Positions 7,908-16,537 of a stretch of 64,000 bases of DNA are shown here, in pieces. The notes beneath the pieces are model-generated. The model made no database searches, was not told where the DNA came from, and saw only the letters and a program-made list of their open reading frames with translations. This DNA comes from Candidatus Zixiibacteriota bacterium (GTDB lineage Bacteria; Zixibacteria; MSB-5A5; GN15; FEB-12). The first letter of the stretch is position 1. Each line of letters starts with the position of its first letter. The DNA is taken from contig DAOSXA010000002.1 of NCBI GenBank assembly GCA_035380245.1, positions 682,001 to 746,000 of the forward strand. The letters are read 5' to 3'. Position numbers and translations under genes: made by a program.

Positions 7908-8915
7908 TTACTTTTTCTTGGCGGTCTTTTTGGCCGCGGTTTTCTTGGTCGCTTTTTTAGCAGTCTTAGCGGCTGCTTTTTTCTCAGTCTTCTTCGCCGC
8001 CTTCTTGGCCGTTTTCTTGACCGGCTTTTTAGCGGTGGTTTTTTGTTTCTTGATGAGTTCCTTCAGCAACTCCGGAATTTCAGTCGGTGAACCGGCGACC
8101 GGCACCCCAACTTTGTTCAGAGCCTTGATCTTCTCTTCGGCGGTACCGCTGCCGCCGGAAATAATCGCGCCGGCATGTCCCATCCGTTTGCCGGGAGGAG
8201 CTGCCTGACCGGCGATGAACGAAACGACCGGCTTGGTAACGTACTTCTTGATATACTTGGCCGCTTCTTCCTCGTCCGAGCCGCCGATTTCACCGATCAT
8301 GACAACAGCCTTGGTCGCACTATCGGCCTGGAACGCTTCCAGGCAGTCGATGAAGTTGGTTCCGATAACCTGGTCGCCGCCGATACCAATACAGGTCGAT
8401 TGTCCCATACCGGCCTGAGTCAACGCCCAGATCGCTTCGTAAGTCAGGGTGCCTGAGCGCGAAACAACGCCGACGCCGCCCTTCTTCACAATCGTCCCGG
8501 GCATAATGCCGACCTTGGCCTGATCGACCGAGATCAATCCCGGACAATTGGGACCGATCAAACGTACCCCCGCGGCCTTGACCACCGGATAAACTTTCAT
8601 CATATCATTCGCCGGCACACCCTCGGTAATACAAACGACCGTCTTGATCCCGGCGGCCACCGCTTCGAAAATGGCATCGACCGCGAACGGCGGCGGGACA
8701 TAGATCACGGACGTATTGGCGCCGGTCTCTTTGACAGCTTCGGCGACCGAGTTGAACACCGGTATTCCGGCAACTTTGGAACCGGCTTTACCCGGCGTTA
8801 CTCCGGCCACTACGTTGGTGCCGTAGTTTTTCATCTGTTCGGCGTGAAACGAACCATCACGCCCGGTGATTCCCTGAACCACCAACTTGGTCTTTTTATT
8901 GATAAAAATCGACAT
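7908..8915 (-). CDS. sucD: Succinyl-CoA synthetase alpha subunit with Lys/Ala-rich C-terminal tail
   Basis: Forms succinyl-CoA synthetase with SucC and makes ATP or GTP from succinyl-CoA. The catalytic body has the CoA-binding VQGITGRDGSFHA near 15, IGPNCPGLIS near 120, and the phosphohistidine in GHAGAIISGGSG near 245. The body ends around residue 288, the usual family length. About 45 further residues follow, almost only Lys, Ala and Thr in AKK/TKK-type repeats, resembling histone-H1-like bacterial tails. The tail is in frame and followed by a normal TAA, so it is not a frameshift artefact. The ATG at 8915 is chosen over a TTG two codons upstream because GAGGGA lies 8 bases before it. Confidence 0.93.
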   Translation of the reverse strand: MSIFINKKTKLVVQGITGRDGSFHAEQMKNYGTNVVAGVTPGKAGSKVAGIPVFNSVAEAVKETGANTSVIYVPPPFAVDAIFEAVAAGIKTVVCITEGVPANDMMKVYPVVKAAGVRLIGPNCPGLISVDQAKVGIMPGTIVKKGGVGVVSRSGTLTYEAIWALTQAGMGQSTCIGIGGDQVIGTNFIDCLEAFQADSATKAVVMIGEIGGSDEEEAAKYIKKYVTKPVVSFIAGQAAPPGKRMGHAGAIISGGSGTAEEKIKALNKVGVPVAGSPTEIPELLKELIKKQKTTAKKPVKKTAKKAAKKTEKKAAAKTAKKATKKTAAKKTAKKK

Positions 8916-8939
8916 TTTCAATCCCTCGAATGCTTCAGG

Positions 8940-10082
8940 TTAAGCTACCGTAGTCTCCGCCAACTCGATGGCTTTCTTGACCACGAGATCAAGAGTGTCC
9001 TCGGAGGGCAGGTCAATAGACTTCAGAATCCGGGCAGCTTCCTTCTCGTTGGTGCCGGTAAGACGAACCACTACCGGGACCCTGGGTTGGAATTCCTTGA
9101 AAGCGGTCACGATACCGTTGGCGACGTCGTCGCAGCGAGTGATACCGCCAAAGATGTTGATCAGGATTGAACGGACATTGGGATCCGATGTGATGATGCG
9201 CAAAGCCGTCACCACTTTATTGGGATTGGAAGAACCTCCGATATCGAGGAAGTTGGCCGGATCGCCGCCGTAGCGTTTGACCAGGTCCATCGTGGCCATT
9301 GCCAGACCGGCGCCGTTGACCATGCAGCCGATCGTACCATCCAGCTTGACGTACGAAAGGTCTGCTTCGCGAGCCTCGACTTCAGCCGGAATTTCGGCAT
9401 CCAGGTCACGCATGGCCTCGATGTTCTTCTGTCGATAGAGAGCGTTGTCGTCGATGTTGATCTTGCCGTCGATGGCAATCACATCCGCGGCCGCATTGGT
9501 GATAAGCGGATTGATCTCGACCAGCGAGGCATCCACTTTCCAGAACACCTTGTACAGCTTCAGGAGGATATCGGCCGCCTTACGCACCTGACCGATATCG
9601 CGATAGAGCTTGAAGGCCAGATCGCGAGCCTGCCAGGCCTGGAGACCCATGATCGGATCGACAGCCAGCTTGAAAATCTTCTCGGGGGTTTTGGCGGCAA
9701 CTTCTTCAATATCAACACCACCGGCCGGTGAGACCATGATTACCGGGCGTTTGGTGGCACGGTCGAGAATGATACCGACATAAGATTCCGAAATGATATC
9801 CTCGGCGGGAGTGACCAGAACTTTCTTGACGGTAAGACCCTTGATATCCATTCCCAGGATGTTCGTGGCCAGCACCTTGGCTGCTTCCGCGTTTTCGGCA
9901 TACTTGACACCGCCCGCCTTGCCGCGGCCACCGACATGTACCTGCGCCTTAACCATGACCGGCTGGTTAAACCGTTCGGCGATTTCGAAAGCTTCGACCG
10001 GAGTAGTGGCGATCTCGCCGGGCGGAACCGGAATACCGGATTCGGCGAAGAGTTGTTTGGCCTGATACTCATGAATCTTCAT
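8940..10082 (-). CDS. sucC: Succinyl-CoA synthetase beta subunit
   Basis: ATP-grasp beta subunit of succinyl-CoA synthetase, 380 residues, standard length. Signatures are MKIHEYQAKQLF at the N-terminus, VKAQVHVGGRGKAGGVK, and the C-terminal ligase segment GGSSNPNKV, LINIFGGITRCDDVA and VRLTGTNEKEA. A GAGGGA site lies 9 bases before the ATG. It begins 20 bases after the tRNA-nucleotidyltransferase-like gene and ends 24 bases before sucD. Confidence 0.97.
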   Translation of the reverse strand: MKIHEYQAKQLFAESGIPVPPGEIATTPVEAFEIAERFNQPVMVKAQVHVGGRGKAGGVKYAENAEAAKVLATNILGMDIKGLTVKKVLVTPAEDIISESYVGIILDRATKRPVIMVSPAGGVDIEEVAAKTPEKIFKLAVDPIMGLQAWQARDLAFKLYRDIGQVRKAADILLKLYKVFWKVDASLVEINPLITNAAADVIAIDGKINIDDNALYRQKNIEAMRDLDAEIPAEVEAREADLSYVKLDGTIGCMVNGAGLAMATMDLVKRYGGDPANFLDIGGSSNPNKVVTALRIITSDPNVRSILINIFGGITRCDDVANGIVTAFKEFQPRVPVVVRLTGTNEKEAARILKSIDLPSEDTLDLVVKKAIELAETTVA

Positions 10083-10102
10083 ACGTCGCTTCCCTCATAG
10101 CT

Positions 10103-11470
10103 CTATTTATTCTTTGAATTTTCATTTTTCATGTAATCCCGCGCCAGAGCTTCCAGGCTCTCACGGTTGTTTACTTCCGGATCGTCCAAAACCGCTTCCA
10201 GAAGTGCGTCAAGAACGCGACCGACAATCGGTCCCGGCGGTATATCAAACATACGCATAACATCATGGCCGTCCAGAACCAGATCAAGTACGCTCAACGG
10301 CGGTTTACGGTCCATTTCCGCTCGAATCGCCGCTTCGAATTCATCGACATCCTCGGTCTTCCCCCCTTTGCCCTGACCGATCACATCGGCTCGACGGAGG
10401 TCTAGCAAATCGAAAATCAGGTCGGTACCGACCCGTCGCATGAGGCGGCGCATCCCCTTATCGGTGACGTCGGTGGTAAACATGTGGCGTTCGACCAGCG
10501 TTTCAACCTCACGTATGAAATCCCGCGAGTAACGCAAAGCTGTTAGCGCTATGCTCGCAGCTCGAGCTCCCTGATGTTCGTGACCGTAAAAAGTCGCACC
10601 GGTATCGGTCAGGCGTTTCGCCTGTGGTTTGCGAATGTCGTGAAACAGGGCGGCCATGCGCAGCCGCAAACGCGGCGGGCAGGCATCGATCGTATGCATA
10701 GTATGTTCGAACACATCGTAGGCATGATAGCCGCCCGGCTGGTCGATCCCGACACAGGCCTCGAGCGCGGGGAGAATTTCCTTGAGCAATCCCGTGGTTT
10801 GCATCAGGCGAAAACCATGCGACGGTTGCCCGGATAGTGTCAACAGCTTGTTCAATTCCTCGGCAATGCGCTCGGAGGATACGGTTTTGATAAGCGCCGC
10901 ATTATCACGAATAGCCTCGAACGTCTTCGGTTCGATCATGAATTCAAAACGCGCCGCAAACTGAATCGCACGCAGCATACGCAGCGGATCATCCTTGAAA
11001 CTCCCCGGATAAACAGTGCGTATTATTCTCTTCTCAATATCGGTACGTCCGTCGTACGGATCGATGACATCGTGGTCGTCCAGCGCCATGGCAATGGCGT
11101 TCATGGTGAAATCGCGGCGAGCGAGGTCATCTTCGACCTTGAGACTCGGATCGAAATTAACATTGAAATCTTTGTGTCCCCAGCCGGTCGAATACTCTCG
11201 ACGCGGCAAAGCGATATCGATCGTCACCGGTCGCTCATCGATATACCGGGTGAATTTTATGACACCGAAACTGCGTCCGACCAGGTCGACACGTCCGTGA
11301 CGTTTGAGAATCCGCGCCAGGTCATCGTAAGTGATCCCGGTTACCAGGTAGTCGGTATCTTTCGATATCACCGGGCGGTGCATCAGCCGATCGCGAACCG
11401 TTCCTCCCACCTCGTAGATACGACCACGTTCGAGTATGTCTGAAACCGTCTCGTCCGACAACTTACACAT
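10103..11470 (-). CDS. tRNA nucleotidyltransferase / poly(A) polymerase family protein with HD domain
   Basis: A class II nucleotidyltransferase of the CCA-adding/poly(A)-polymerase family, acting on tRNA 3' ends or RNA tails. Domains in order: palm with YEVGGTVRDRL near 20, DTDYLV with the catalytic aspartates near 38-40, and RRDFTMNAIAM near 118; neck with DPLRMLRAIQFAARF; then an HD domain with HTMH and AALFHDIRKP near 280. CCA addition and polyadenylation cannot be told apart here, but the adjacent tRNA-Gln gene elsewhere in the window lacks an encoded CCA, so a CCA enzyme is needed. Start is ambiguous: the ATG at 11470 lies right against a TGAGGA site, whereas the TTG at 11461 has ideal spacing to it. 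It starts 3 bases after the carbamate kinase stop. Confidence 0.88.
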   Translation of the reverse strand: MCKLSDETVSDILERGRIYEVGGTVRDRLMHRPVISKDTDYLVTGITYDDLARILKRHGRVDLVGRSFGVIKFTRYIDERPVTIDIALPRREYSTGWGHKDFNVNFDPSLKVEDDLARRDFTMNAIAMALDDHDVIDPYDGRTDIEKRIIRTVYPGSFKDDPLRMLRAIQFAARFEFMIEPKTFEAIRDNAALIKTVSSERIAEELNKLLTLSGQPSHGFRLMQTTGLLKEILPALEACVGIDQPGGYHAYDVFEHTMHTIDACPPRLRLRMAALFHDIRKPQAKRLTDTGATFYGHEHQGARAASIALTALRYSRDFIREVETLVERHMFTTDVTDKGMRRLMRRVGTDLIFDLLDLRRADVIGQGKGGKTEDVDEFEAAIRAEMDRKPPLSVLDLVLDGHDVMRMFDIPPGPIVGRVLDALLEAVLDDPEVNNRESLEALARDYMKNENSKNK

Positions 11471-11473
11471 TCC

Positions 11474-12424
11474 TCAGTCCGGAACAATCCGCGTTCCGGC
11501 CTCACCGTGGACGGAATCGCGGGCATGGTTAAACGATGTAATCGTTACCAGTTTCCCGCCCTCTTCAATGAACTTGATCGCGGCCTGAATCTTGGGGCCC
11601 ATGGAACCGGGCGGGAAATGCCCCTCATTCAGATAAGTCCGTGCCTGCGACAAGGTAATCGCACCAAGCGTCTTTTGACTGGGCTTGCCGAAATCGAGCG
11701 ATACTGCATCCACCGAGGTTAGAATAGACAACACTCCGGCATCGATTTCCTTACCGATCACCGCCGAAGCAAGGTCCTTGTCGATCACGGCGTCCATACC
11801 CTCGTAATTACCGTGTTCGTCGATATAAACCGGGATACCGCCACCGCCGCCGGCAATGACAATCGTCCCCGACTCGACCAGTCTGGCAATCGTTGCGGCC
11901 TCGACCGAGCCATAAGGCATCGGTGACGGTACTACGCGTCGATAGCCGCGATCACTGTCTTTCTTCATCTGCCAGCCGCGCTCGGACATCATCCGTTCGG
12001 CTGTTTCTTCGTCGTAAAATTGCCCGATATACTTGGTCGGATTCTCGACTGCCGGATCGTCGGGACGAACCAGCATTTGTGTTATGATCGTTACGACCGG
12101 TCGATCTATCCCCTCGGCACGCAGCCGATTTTGCAGGGATTGCTCGATCATGTACCCCATCCCTCCTTCGGTGTCGGCGACACAGACGCCGAGCGGAAGA
12201 ATCGGGGTGCGACCGGCGGCCAGTTCGATGCGCAGGAGGGCATTGCCTACCTGCGGGCCGTTGCCGTGACTCACGACCAGGTTGAATCCTTCGCGAGCCA
12301 GTTCGACAATACCATCCAGCGAGCGCCGGGTATTAGCGAACTGATTGGCGATAGTATCTTCCTGCCCGGGGTGGGTAATGGCATTACCACCCAAGGCAAT
12401 GACCGCTGTTTTCTTTTCCGGCAT
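11474..12424 (-). CDS. arcC: Carbamate kinase
   Basis: Reversible transfer of phosphate between carbamoyl phosphate and ADP. The 316 residues cover the whole amino-acid-kinase fold: AVIALGGNAI near the start, VSHGNGPQVGN near 52, VIAGGGGGIPV near 203 containing the glycine loop, DKDLASAVIG, and GSMGPKIQAA near 274. Neither arginine deiminase nor ornithine carbamoyltransferase is in the window, so the pathway using it is not shown. The ribosome site is weak. Downstream it is followed after 3 bases by the tRNA nucleotidyltransferase gene; upstream, 78 bases away, is the cDPG-synthetase-like GTPase. Confidence 0.93.
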   Translation of the reverse strand: MPEKKTAVIALGGNAITHPGQEDTIANQFANTRRSLDGIVELAREGFNLVVSHGNGPQVGNALLRIELAAGRTPILPLGVCVADTEGGMGYMIEQSLQNRLRAEGIDRPVVTIITQMLVRPDDPAVENPTKYIGQFYDEETAERMMSERGWQMKKDSDRGYRRVVPSPMPYGSVEAATIARLVESGTIVIAGGGGGIPVYIDEHGNYEGMDAVIDKDLASAVIGKEIDAGVLSILTSVDAVSLDFGKPSQKTLGAITLSQARTYLNEGHFPPGSMGPKIQAAIKFIEEGGKLVTITSFNHARDSVHGEAGTRIVPD

Positions 12425-12462
12425 AGAGTATCTCTGCGTGTACCAGAAGGGCTCAAAGGCGG

Positions 12463-12488
12463 CGGGTCGCCCCGCAAGAGGCGACCCG
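12463..12488 (-). terminator. GC-rich hairpin between the GTPase gene and arcC
   Basis: A 9-bp perfect stem (CGGGTCGCC / GGCGACCCG) with an 8-base loop lies 14 bases beyond the stop of the upstream gene. It has no U-run on the minus strand, so it may slow, attenuate or protect the message rather than terminate it. Confidence 0.4.
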
Positions 12489-12502
12489 TCTCTCCGTCTA
12501 TC

Positions 12503-13852
12503 TTACTTCTTGGCTGACTTCTTTCCTTTGCCCTTAACGAAATCCGTCAGAACAGTCGTCAGATCGGGTTCACCGATTTCCTGCAGGCTGTAGTTAATCC
12601 GAACGGTCGGATGCTTGATCTTGATCACGCGCGTCAGATCGATCGGCGTAGCGATCACGACCAGGTCACACTTGGTGCGATTGATCGTGGTCTCCAGATC
12701 CTTGACCTGCTGAGTACCGTAACCCATAGCCGGCAGCAGAGTGCCGATTTCCGGGTACTTCTCGAAGGTCTTGGTGATCGACTTGACCGTGTAAGGCCGT
12801 GGATCGACCAGTTCGGCCGCACCGAACTTCTCGGCCGCCACGACACCGGCGCCGTAAGGCATCTCGCCGTGGGTGAGAGTCGGACCGTCTTCGACCACGA
12901 GCACTTTTTTACCGCGGATTTTGCCCGAATTGTCGGCGGACAACGGCGAGGCCGCGTCGATCACGATCGCGTTCGGGTTGTAAGCAGCAATGTTGGCTCG
13001 GACTTCTGCAATCCCTTCCGGATCAGCCGAATCGATCTTGTTCATGACGATCACGTCGGCCAGAAGCAGGTTGTTCTGTCCGGGGTAGTAAGTAAGCTCG
13101 TGACCTGGACGATGCGGGTCAACCACGGTGATCTGCAGATCGGCCGCATAGAACGACATGTCGTTGTTGCCGCCGTCCCAGAGAATAATATCGGCTTCTT
13201 TTTCCGCCTCGCGGAGAATCATCTCGTAGTCCACACCGGCATAAACCACGACACCGCTCATGATGTGCGGCTCGTACTCTTCGCGCTCTTCGATCGTACA
13301 CTTGTGCTTATCCAGATCAGAGAGCTTGGCGAAACGCTGACAGGCCTGCTTGGCCAGATCACCGTACGGCATGGGATGACGAATCGCAACGACCTTCTTA
13401 CCGAGCTTCTGCAAAACTTCGGCTACCTTGCGGGTAGTCTGCGACTTGCCGCAGCCGGTACGAATCGCACAAACCGCCACAACCGGCTTGGTCGATTTGA
13501 TCATGGTCGGGGCGCCGCCCTCAAGCGAGAACCGGGCGCCGGCGGAGGTAACATAAGCCGCCCGTTCCATCAAATACTGGTACGGAACATCGGAATACGA
13601 GAAAATGACTTCGTCAATCTTGTGCTTCGCGATCAGCTTCAGCAACTCGGCTTCATCGTAAATCGGAATACCCTTCGGGTACAGCTTGCCGGCCAGTGAA
13701 GCCGGGTACTTGCGACCGAAGATATCCGGGATCTGGGTCGCCGTAAAAGCTACGACCTCGACCGAATCATTGTCGCGATAAAGACAGTTGAAATTATGGA
13801 AGTCGCGGCCGGCCGCGCCCATGATAATCACTTTTTTTCTGTTCTTAGCCAT
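12503..13852 (-). CDS. Cyclic 2,3-diphosphoglycerate synthetase-like P-loop protein
   Basis: A 449-residue P-loop NTPase of the family annotated as cyclic 2,3-diphosphoglycerate synthetase or GTPase. An N-terminal Rossmann-like region (KVIIMGAAGRDFHNFN) is followed by the Walker A-type motif AIRTGCGKSQTTR near residue 130, LWDGGNNDMSFY, and NKID near 275. True cDPG synthesis is known in thermophilic methanogens; in mesophilic bacteria the family's role is not established, so I do not claim it. The tail ends with KGKGKKSAKK. The ATG at 13852 is preferred to the TTG at 13864 because TTGGAG sits 7 bases before it. It is 78 bases upstream of carbamate kinase, a pairing that suggests a shared phosphate-transfer role. 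Confidence 0.75.
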   Translation of the reverse strand: MAKNRKKVIIMGAAGRDFHNFNCLYRDNDSVEVVAFTATQIPDIFGRKYPASLAGKLYPKGIPIYDEAELLKLIAKHKIDEVIFSYSDVPYQYLMERAAYVTSAGARFSLEGGAPTMIKSTKPVVAVCAIRTGCGKSQTTRKVAEVLQKLGKKVVAIRHPMPYGDLAKQACQRFAKLSDLDKHKCTIEEREEYEPHIMSGVVVYAGVDYEMILREAEKEADIILWDGGNNDMSFYAADLQITVVDPHRPGHELTYYPGQNNLLLADVIVMNKIDSADPEGIAEVRANIAAYNPNAIVIDAASPLSADNSGKIRGKKVLVVEDGPTLTHGEMPYGAGVVAAEKFGAAELVDPRPYTVKSITKTFEKYPEIGTLLPAMGYGTQQVKDLETTINRTKCDLVVIATPIDLTRVIKIKHPTVRINYSLQEIGEPDLTTVLTDFVKGKGKKSAKK

Positions 13853-13984
13853 ATCAAACTCCAATCAGTGTTCTGTTATTTCGTAACACGCTTGCTTCAT
13901 CCTGCGAAACGCGCCGGGATTAACTCAAACACAGATCGTGCATTCTCAAAGCTGCTTTCATAAAGGTTAAGTCTGAATTATTTC

Positions 13985-15478
13985 CTACTGGTTGTCGATT
14001 TGCGCCCGCTGAAGCGTACCGCTGTAATCGACGTAAACTGATTTCCACTCGCTGAACACATCCAGGGCCGCTTCGGAGGCTTCGCGATGACCGTTGCCGG
14101 TCTCCTTGGTTCCCCCGAACGGCAGATGGGTTTCCGCACCGATGGTCGGAGCATTTACATAGAAAATGCCGGTGTAGACATCACGCATCGCCCGGAACGC
14201 CTTATTGACGTCTTGGGTGAAAATCGAAGCCGACAAACCGTAAGTGGTGTCGTTGGCCATCTCGATTGCGTTATCCAGACCGTTACAAACGGCGATACTC
14301 AGCACCGGACCAAAAATCTCTTCCTTCCAGATCCGCATGTTCTGGGTAACACCGGTAAACACGGTCGGCTGCGTGAAGAAGCCCTTGTCGTAGATGCCGC
14401 CGGTCAGTTTCTCACCGCCGGTTGCCAGCTTGGCTCCATCCTTCTTACCTATCTCGATGTATGAGAGCACCGTATCCTGTTGCGCCTGATTGATGCTCGG
14501 TCCCATATCGACCGAAGTGTCGAGACCATTGCCGACCTTCAGCTTCGAGGCCCGCTCGACAATCATCTTCGTGAATTTCTCGACGACATCCTTATGACAT
14601 ACGATACGGCTGGTGGCCGTGCAGCGCTGACCGGTTGTGCCGAAAGCACCCCACAGCGCACCGTCGACAGCCAGTTCGAGATCGGCATCGTCCATAACGA
14701 TCTGAACGTTCTTGCCGCCCATTTCCAGCGAACAATGCTTGAACTCAGGTGCACAAGCCTCGGAAATGTGACGACCAATCTCAGTCGAACCGGTGAACGA
14801 GACCACCTTCACATGCGGATTCTTGATCAACGGATCACCCAGAGCGGCACCGCTGCCGGTAACCATATTGACCACCCCGGCCGGGATACCTTCTTCTTCA
14901 CAAACCTTGATCAGATTGACCACGGAGAGCGGTGTCTCAGTCGCCGGTTTGATAACGATCGTGTTGCCGCAAATCAGGGCGGGCATCATCTTCCAGCTCG
15001 GAATCGCCATCGGGAAATTCCAGGGGGTAATGAACGAGCATACTCCCAGCGGCTGACGGACAGTCATACAAAACTTGCTGTCCATCTCGGACGGAGTGGT
15101 CATGCCGAACAAACGGCGGCCTTCTCCGGCCATGTAGAAAGTCATGTCGATAGCTTCCTGCGTATCGCCGCGAGTCTCTTTGATGACTTTCCCCATCTCG
15201 CGGGTCATATCCTGCGAGAACTGCTCTTTCCCGGCGAGCAGACGCTGTGCGATCTTGTATAAAATCTCGCCCCGTTTTGGAGCCGGCACCAGACGCCATT
15301 TCTTGTAGGCTTCGGCGGCCGCTTCGATGGCTTTATTAACGTCATCGGCGTTGGATTTCTGGAAAATTCCAACGACCTCATCAGTGTTGGCCGGATTGAG
15401 ATTCTCGTAGGTCTTGCCTGACGAGGATTCAATCCACTTTCCGTTTATGAAGTTCTTATATACTTTTGGATTGCTCAT
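13985..15478 (-). CDS. NAD(P)-dependent aldehyde dehydrogenase
   Basis: A classical aldehyde dehydrogenase superfamily enzyme, 497 residues, oxidising an aldehyde to its acid with NAD or NADP. It shows ITPWNFPMAIPSWK, VIKPATETPLS, SFTGSTEIG near 230, the general-base glutamate in LEMGGKN near 255, the catalytic cysteine in TTGQRCTATSR near 290, and EEIFGPVLS near 390. The C-terminal GGTKETGNGHREASEAALDVF is typical of semialdehyde or pyrroline-5-carboxylate-type members, but the substrate cannot be fixed. The ATG at 15478 has GGGAG 7 bases upstream and beats an upstream in-frame ATG. A strong promoter lies at 15570-15597 with a small palindrome in the leader. Confidence 0.93.
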   Translation of the reverse strand: MSNPKVYKNFINGKWIESSSGKTYENLNPANTDEVVGIFQKSNADDVNKAIEAAAEAYKKWRLVPAPKRGEILYKIAQRLLAGKEQFSQDMTREMGKVIKETRGDTQEAIDMTFYMAGEGRRLFGMTTPSEMDSKFCMTVRQPLGVCSFITPWNFPMAIPSWKMMPALICGNTIVIKPATETPLSVVNLIKVCEEEGIPAGVVNMVTGSGAALGDPLIKNPHVKVVSFTGSTEIGRHISEACAPEFKHCSLEMGGKNVQIVMDDADLELAVDGALWGAFGTTGQRCTATSRIVCHKDVVEKFTKMIVERASKLKVGNGLDTSVDMGPSINQAQQDTVLSYIEIGKKDGAKLATGGEKLTGGIYDKGFFTQPTVFTGVTQNMRIWKEEIFGPVLSIAVCNGLDNAIEMANDTTYGLSASIFTQDVNKAFRAMRDVYTGIFYVNAPTIGAETHLPFGGTKETGNGHREASEAALDVFSEWKSVYVDYSGTLQRAQIDNQ

Positions 15479-15534
15479 GAGATACTCCCGTAAATCCATA
15501 CATTTCCACAACTTCGCATTCGCGGTCCACGTTT

Positions 15535-15548
15535 GTGAATTTATTCAC
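15535..15548. promoter_or_regulatory. 14-bp palindrome in the aldehyde dehydrogenase leader
   Basis: GTGAAT and ATTCAC form a perfect inverted repeat separated by TT. It lies about 15-28 bases after the predicted transcription start of the dehydrogenase promoter, a position where a bound repressor would block transcription. Binding protein unknown. Confidence 0.4.
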
Positions 15549-15569
15549 ACCCGCCGAGCGCAATCCGTA

Positions 15570-15597
15570 AATATAGGCCTTATAATATCAATGTCAA
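15570..15597 (-). promoter_or_regulatory. Sigma-70-type promoter for aldehyde dehydrogenase
   Basis: Minus-strand TTGACA (15597-15592) and TATATT (15575-15570) with a 16-base AT-rich spacer, the same arrangement as the purN promoter. Predicted start near 15563, giving a leader of about 85 bases. Confidence 0.7.
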
Positions 15598-15822
15598 CCG
15601 CTTTCAGAGTCTGTTTTCTTAAGTTTTTAACGTTGAGACACAACAAGTTAGGCCGCCACGGAATTACCCTGTGCACAATCTGAAATGGCCCTCAACGATC
15701 GTTCGTAAAATCGTCCGGTGCGCTTGACACCTCCGACACCAGGTTCAAATACCGTAATTAGTTAATTTATTTGGCGAACTGATACATTCGTACGTTAATA
15801 GTTAAAAGGACACACGAATACC

Positions 15823-16452
15823 ATGTTTGCCGCAGTAGCCCTTGCATCCCTGTTGACACTACCGATCTGGCCGGTCAATCCGGTCAAGCAGGATACAGCT
15901 GCCTTCCTTGCCATGGAAGTCACCACCGGTATCATTGCCCCCAACGGCATCTCCGCTACCAGCGGCAATTTATCCACCAAGCTCGAAATGCTGATAGCTC
16001 ATCCCTTTCTCATCCGCGCTGAGGTGGATTACAGTATCGGATCAGTCATGGCCAACCGGATTCCATCGGGGATCATTCACGGCCCGACTTATGGCGTGCA
16101 ACTTGTCTACTATCGCGGAACGAATCGTATGACTGGTACGGTCGCACTTGGACCGGTTATAACCACCGGCATGTTCCGCCTTTCCTCCGCCGCCGCCGAT
16201 TCCCTGGCTACCAATTACAATATAAACGATCTTTCGATACGGCCTGCCATCGGCTATCGAGCGACTTTCGGTTTGCGTATCAGACGTACTTTCGTGATCG
16301 AAGTATCACTCACTTCGATGCTGACTGATTTCGTCTATCGCGAGGATTTGAGTCCCGGTCGTTATACAGAAATTACTCAGGAAGAACGACAGAACGATTT
16401 CCGGGTATCATTCGGATTTATCTTCGATATCAAACGCTTCGAACACCACTGA
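15823..16452 (+). CDS. Small predicted outer-membrane beta-barrel or periplasmic protein
   Basis: One of the few plus-strand genes, 209 residues, no recognised family. The start MFAAVALASLLTLPIW looks like a signal peptide although it lacks N-terminal positive charges. The rest alternates short hydrophobic/polar beta-like strands separated by turns (for example RAEVDYSIGS, YGVQLVYYRG, GTVALGPVITTG, RATFGLRI, VIEVSLTSML, DFRVSFGFIFD), with an aromatic last strand, fitting an eight-stranded barrel of the OmpW/OmpA-like size class. AAAGGA lies 12 bases before the ATG, rather distant. Function unknown; exact start uncertain. Confidence 0.65.
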   Translation: MFAAVALASLLTLPIWPVNPVKQDTAAFLAMEVTTGIIAPNGISATSGNLSTKLEMLIAHPFLIRAEVDYSIGSVMANRIPSGIIHGPTYGVQLVYYRGTNRMTGTVALGPVITTGMFRLSSAAADSLATNYNINDLSIRPAIGYRATFGLRIRRTFVIEVSLTSMLTDFVYREDLSPGRYTEITQEERQNDFRVSFGFIFDIKRFEHH

Positions 16453-16537
16453 TGATCTTGCGAAGAATTCAACCGTGTTGGTGATATCCCACCAGTGGAC
16501 GACGGGGGGCTGGAGACATTCTTCGTGCCACGAGCAG

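Larger units (their letters stand above)
15479..15822. other. Intergenic region between divergent genes
   Basis: 344 bases between the dehydrogenase (minus) and the small plus-strand gene. It holds the dehydrogenase promoter and palindrome in its left third. Nearer the plus-strand gene there is a lone TTGACA at 15724-15729, but no convincing -10 at 16-18 bases; TAATTA at 15755 is too far. I see no RNA gene here. Confidence 0.6.

Noticed and set aside
10103..10135. Possible terminator between cca-type gene and sucC
   Set aside because: The 20-base gap has no hairpin; the genes are probably co-transcribed.
15724..15760. Promoter for the plus-strand gene at 15823
   Set aside because: A TTGACA is present, but no acceptable -10 lies 16-18 bases downstream.
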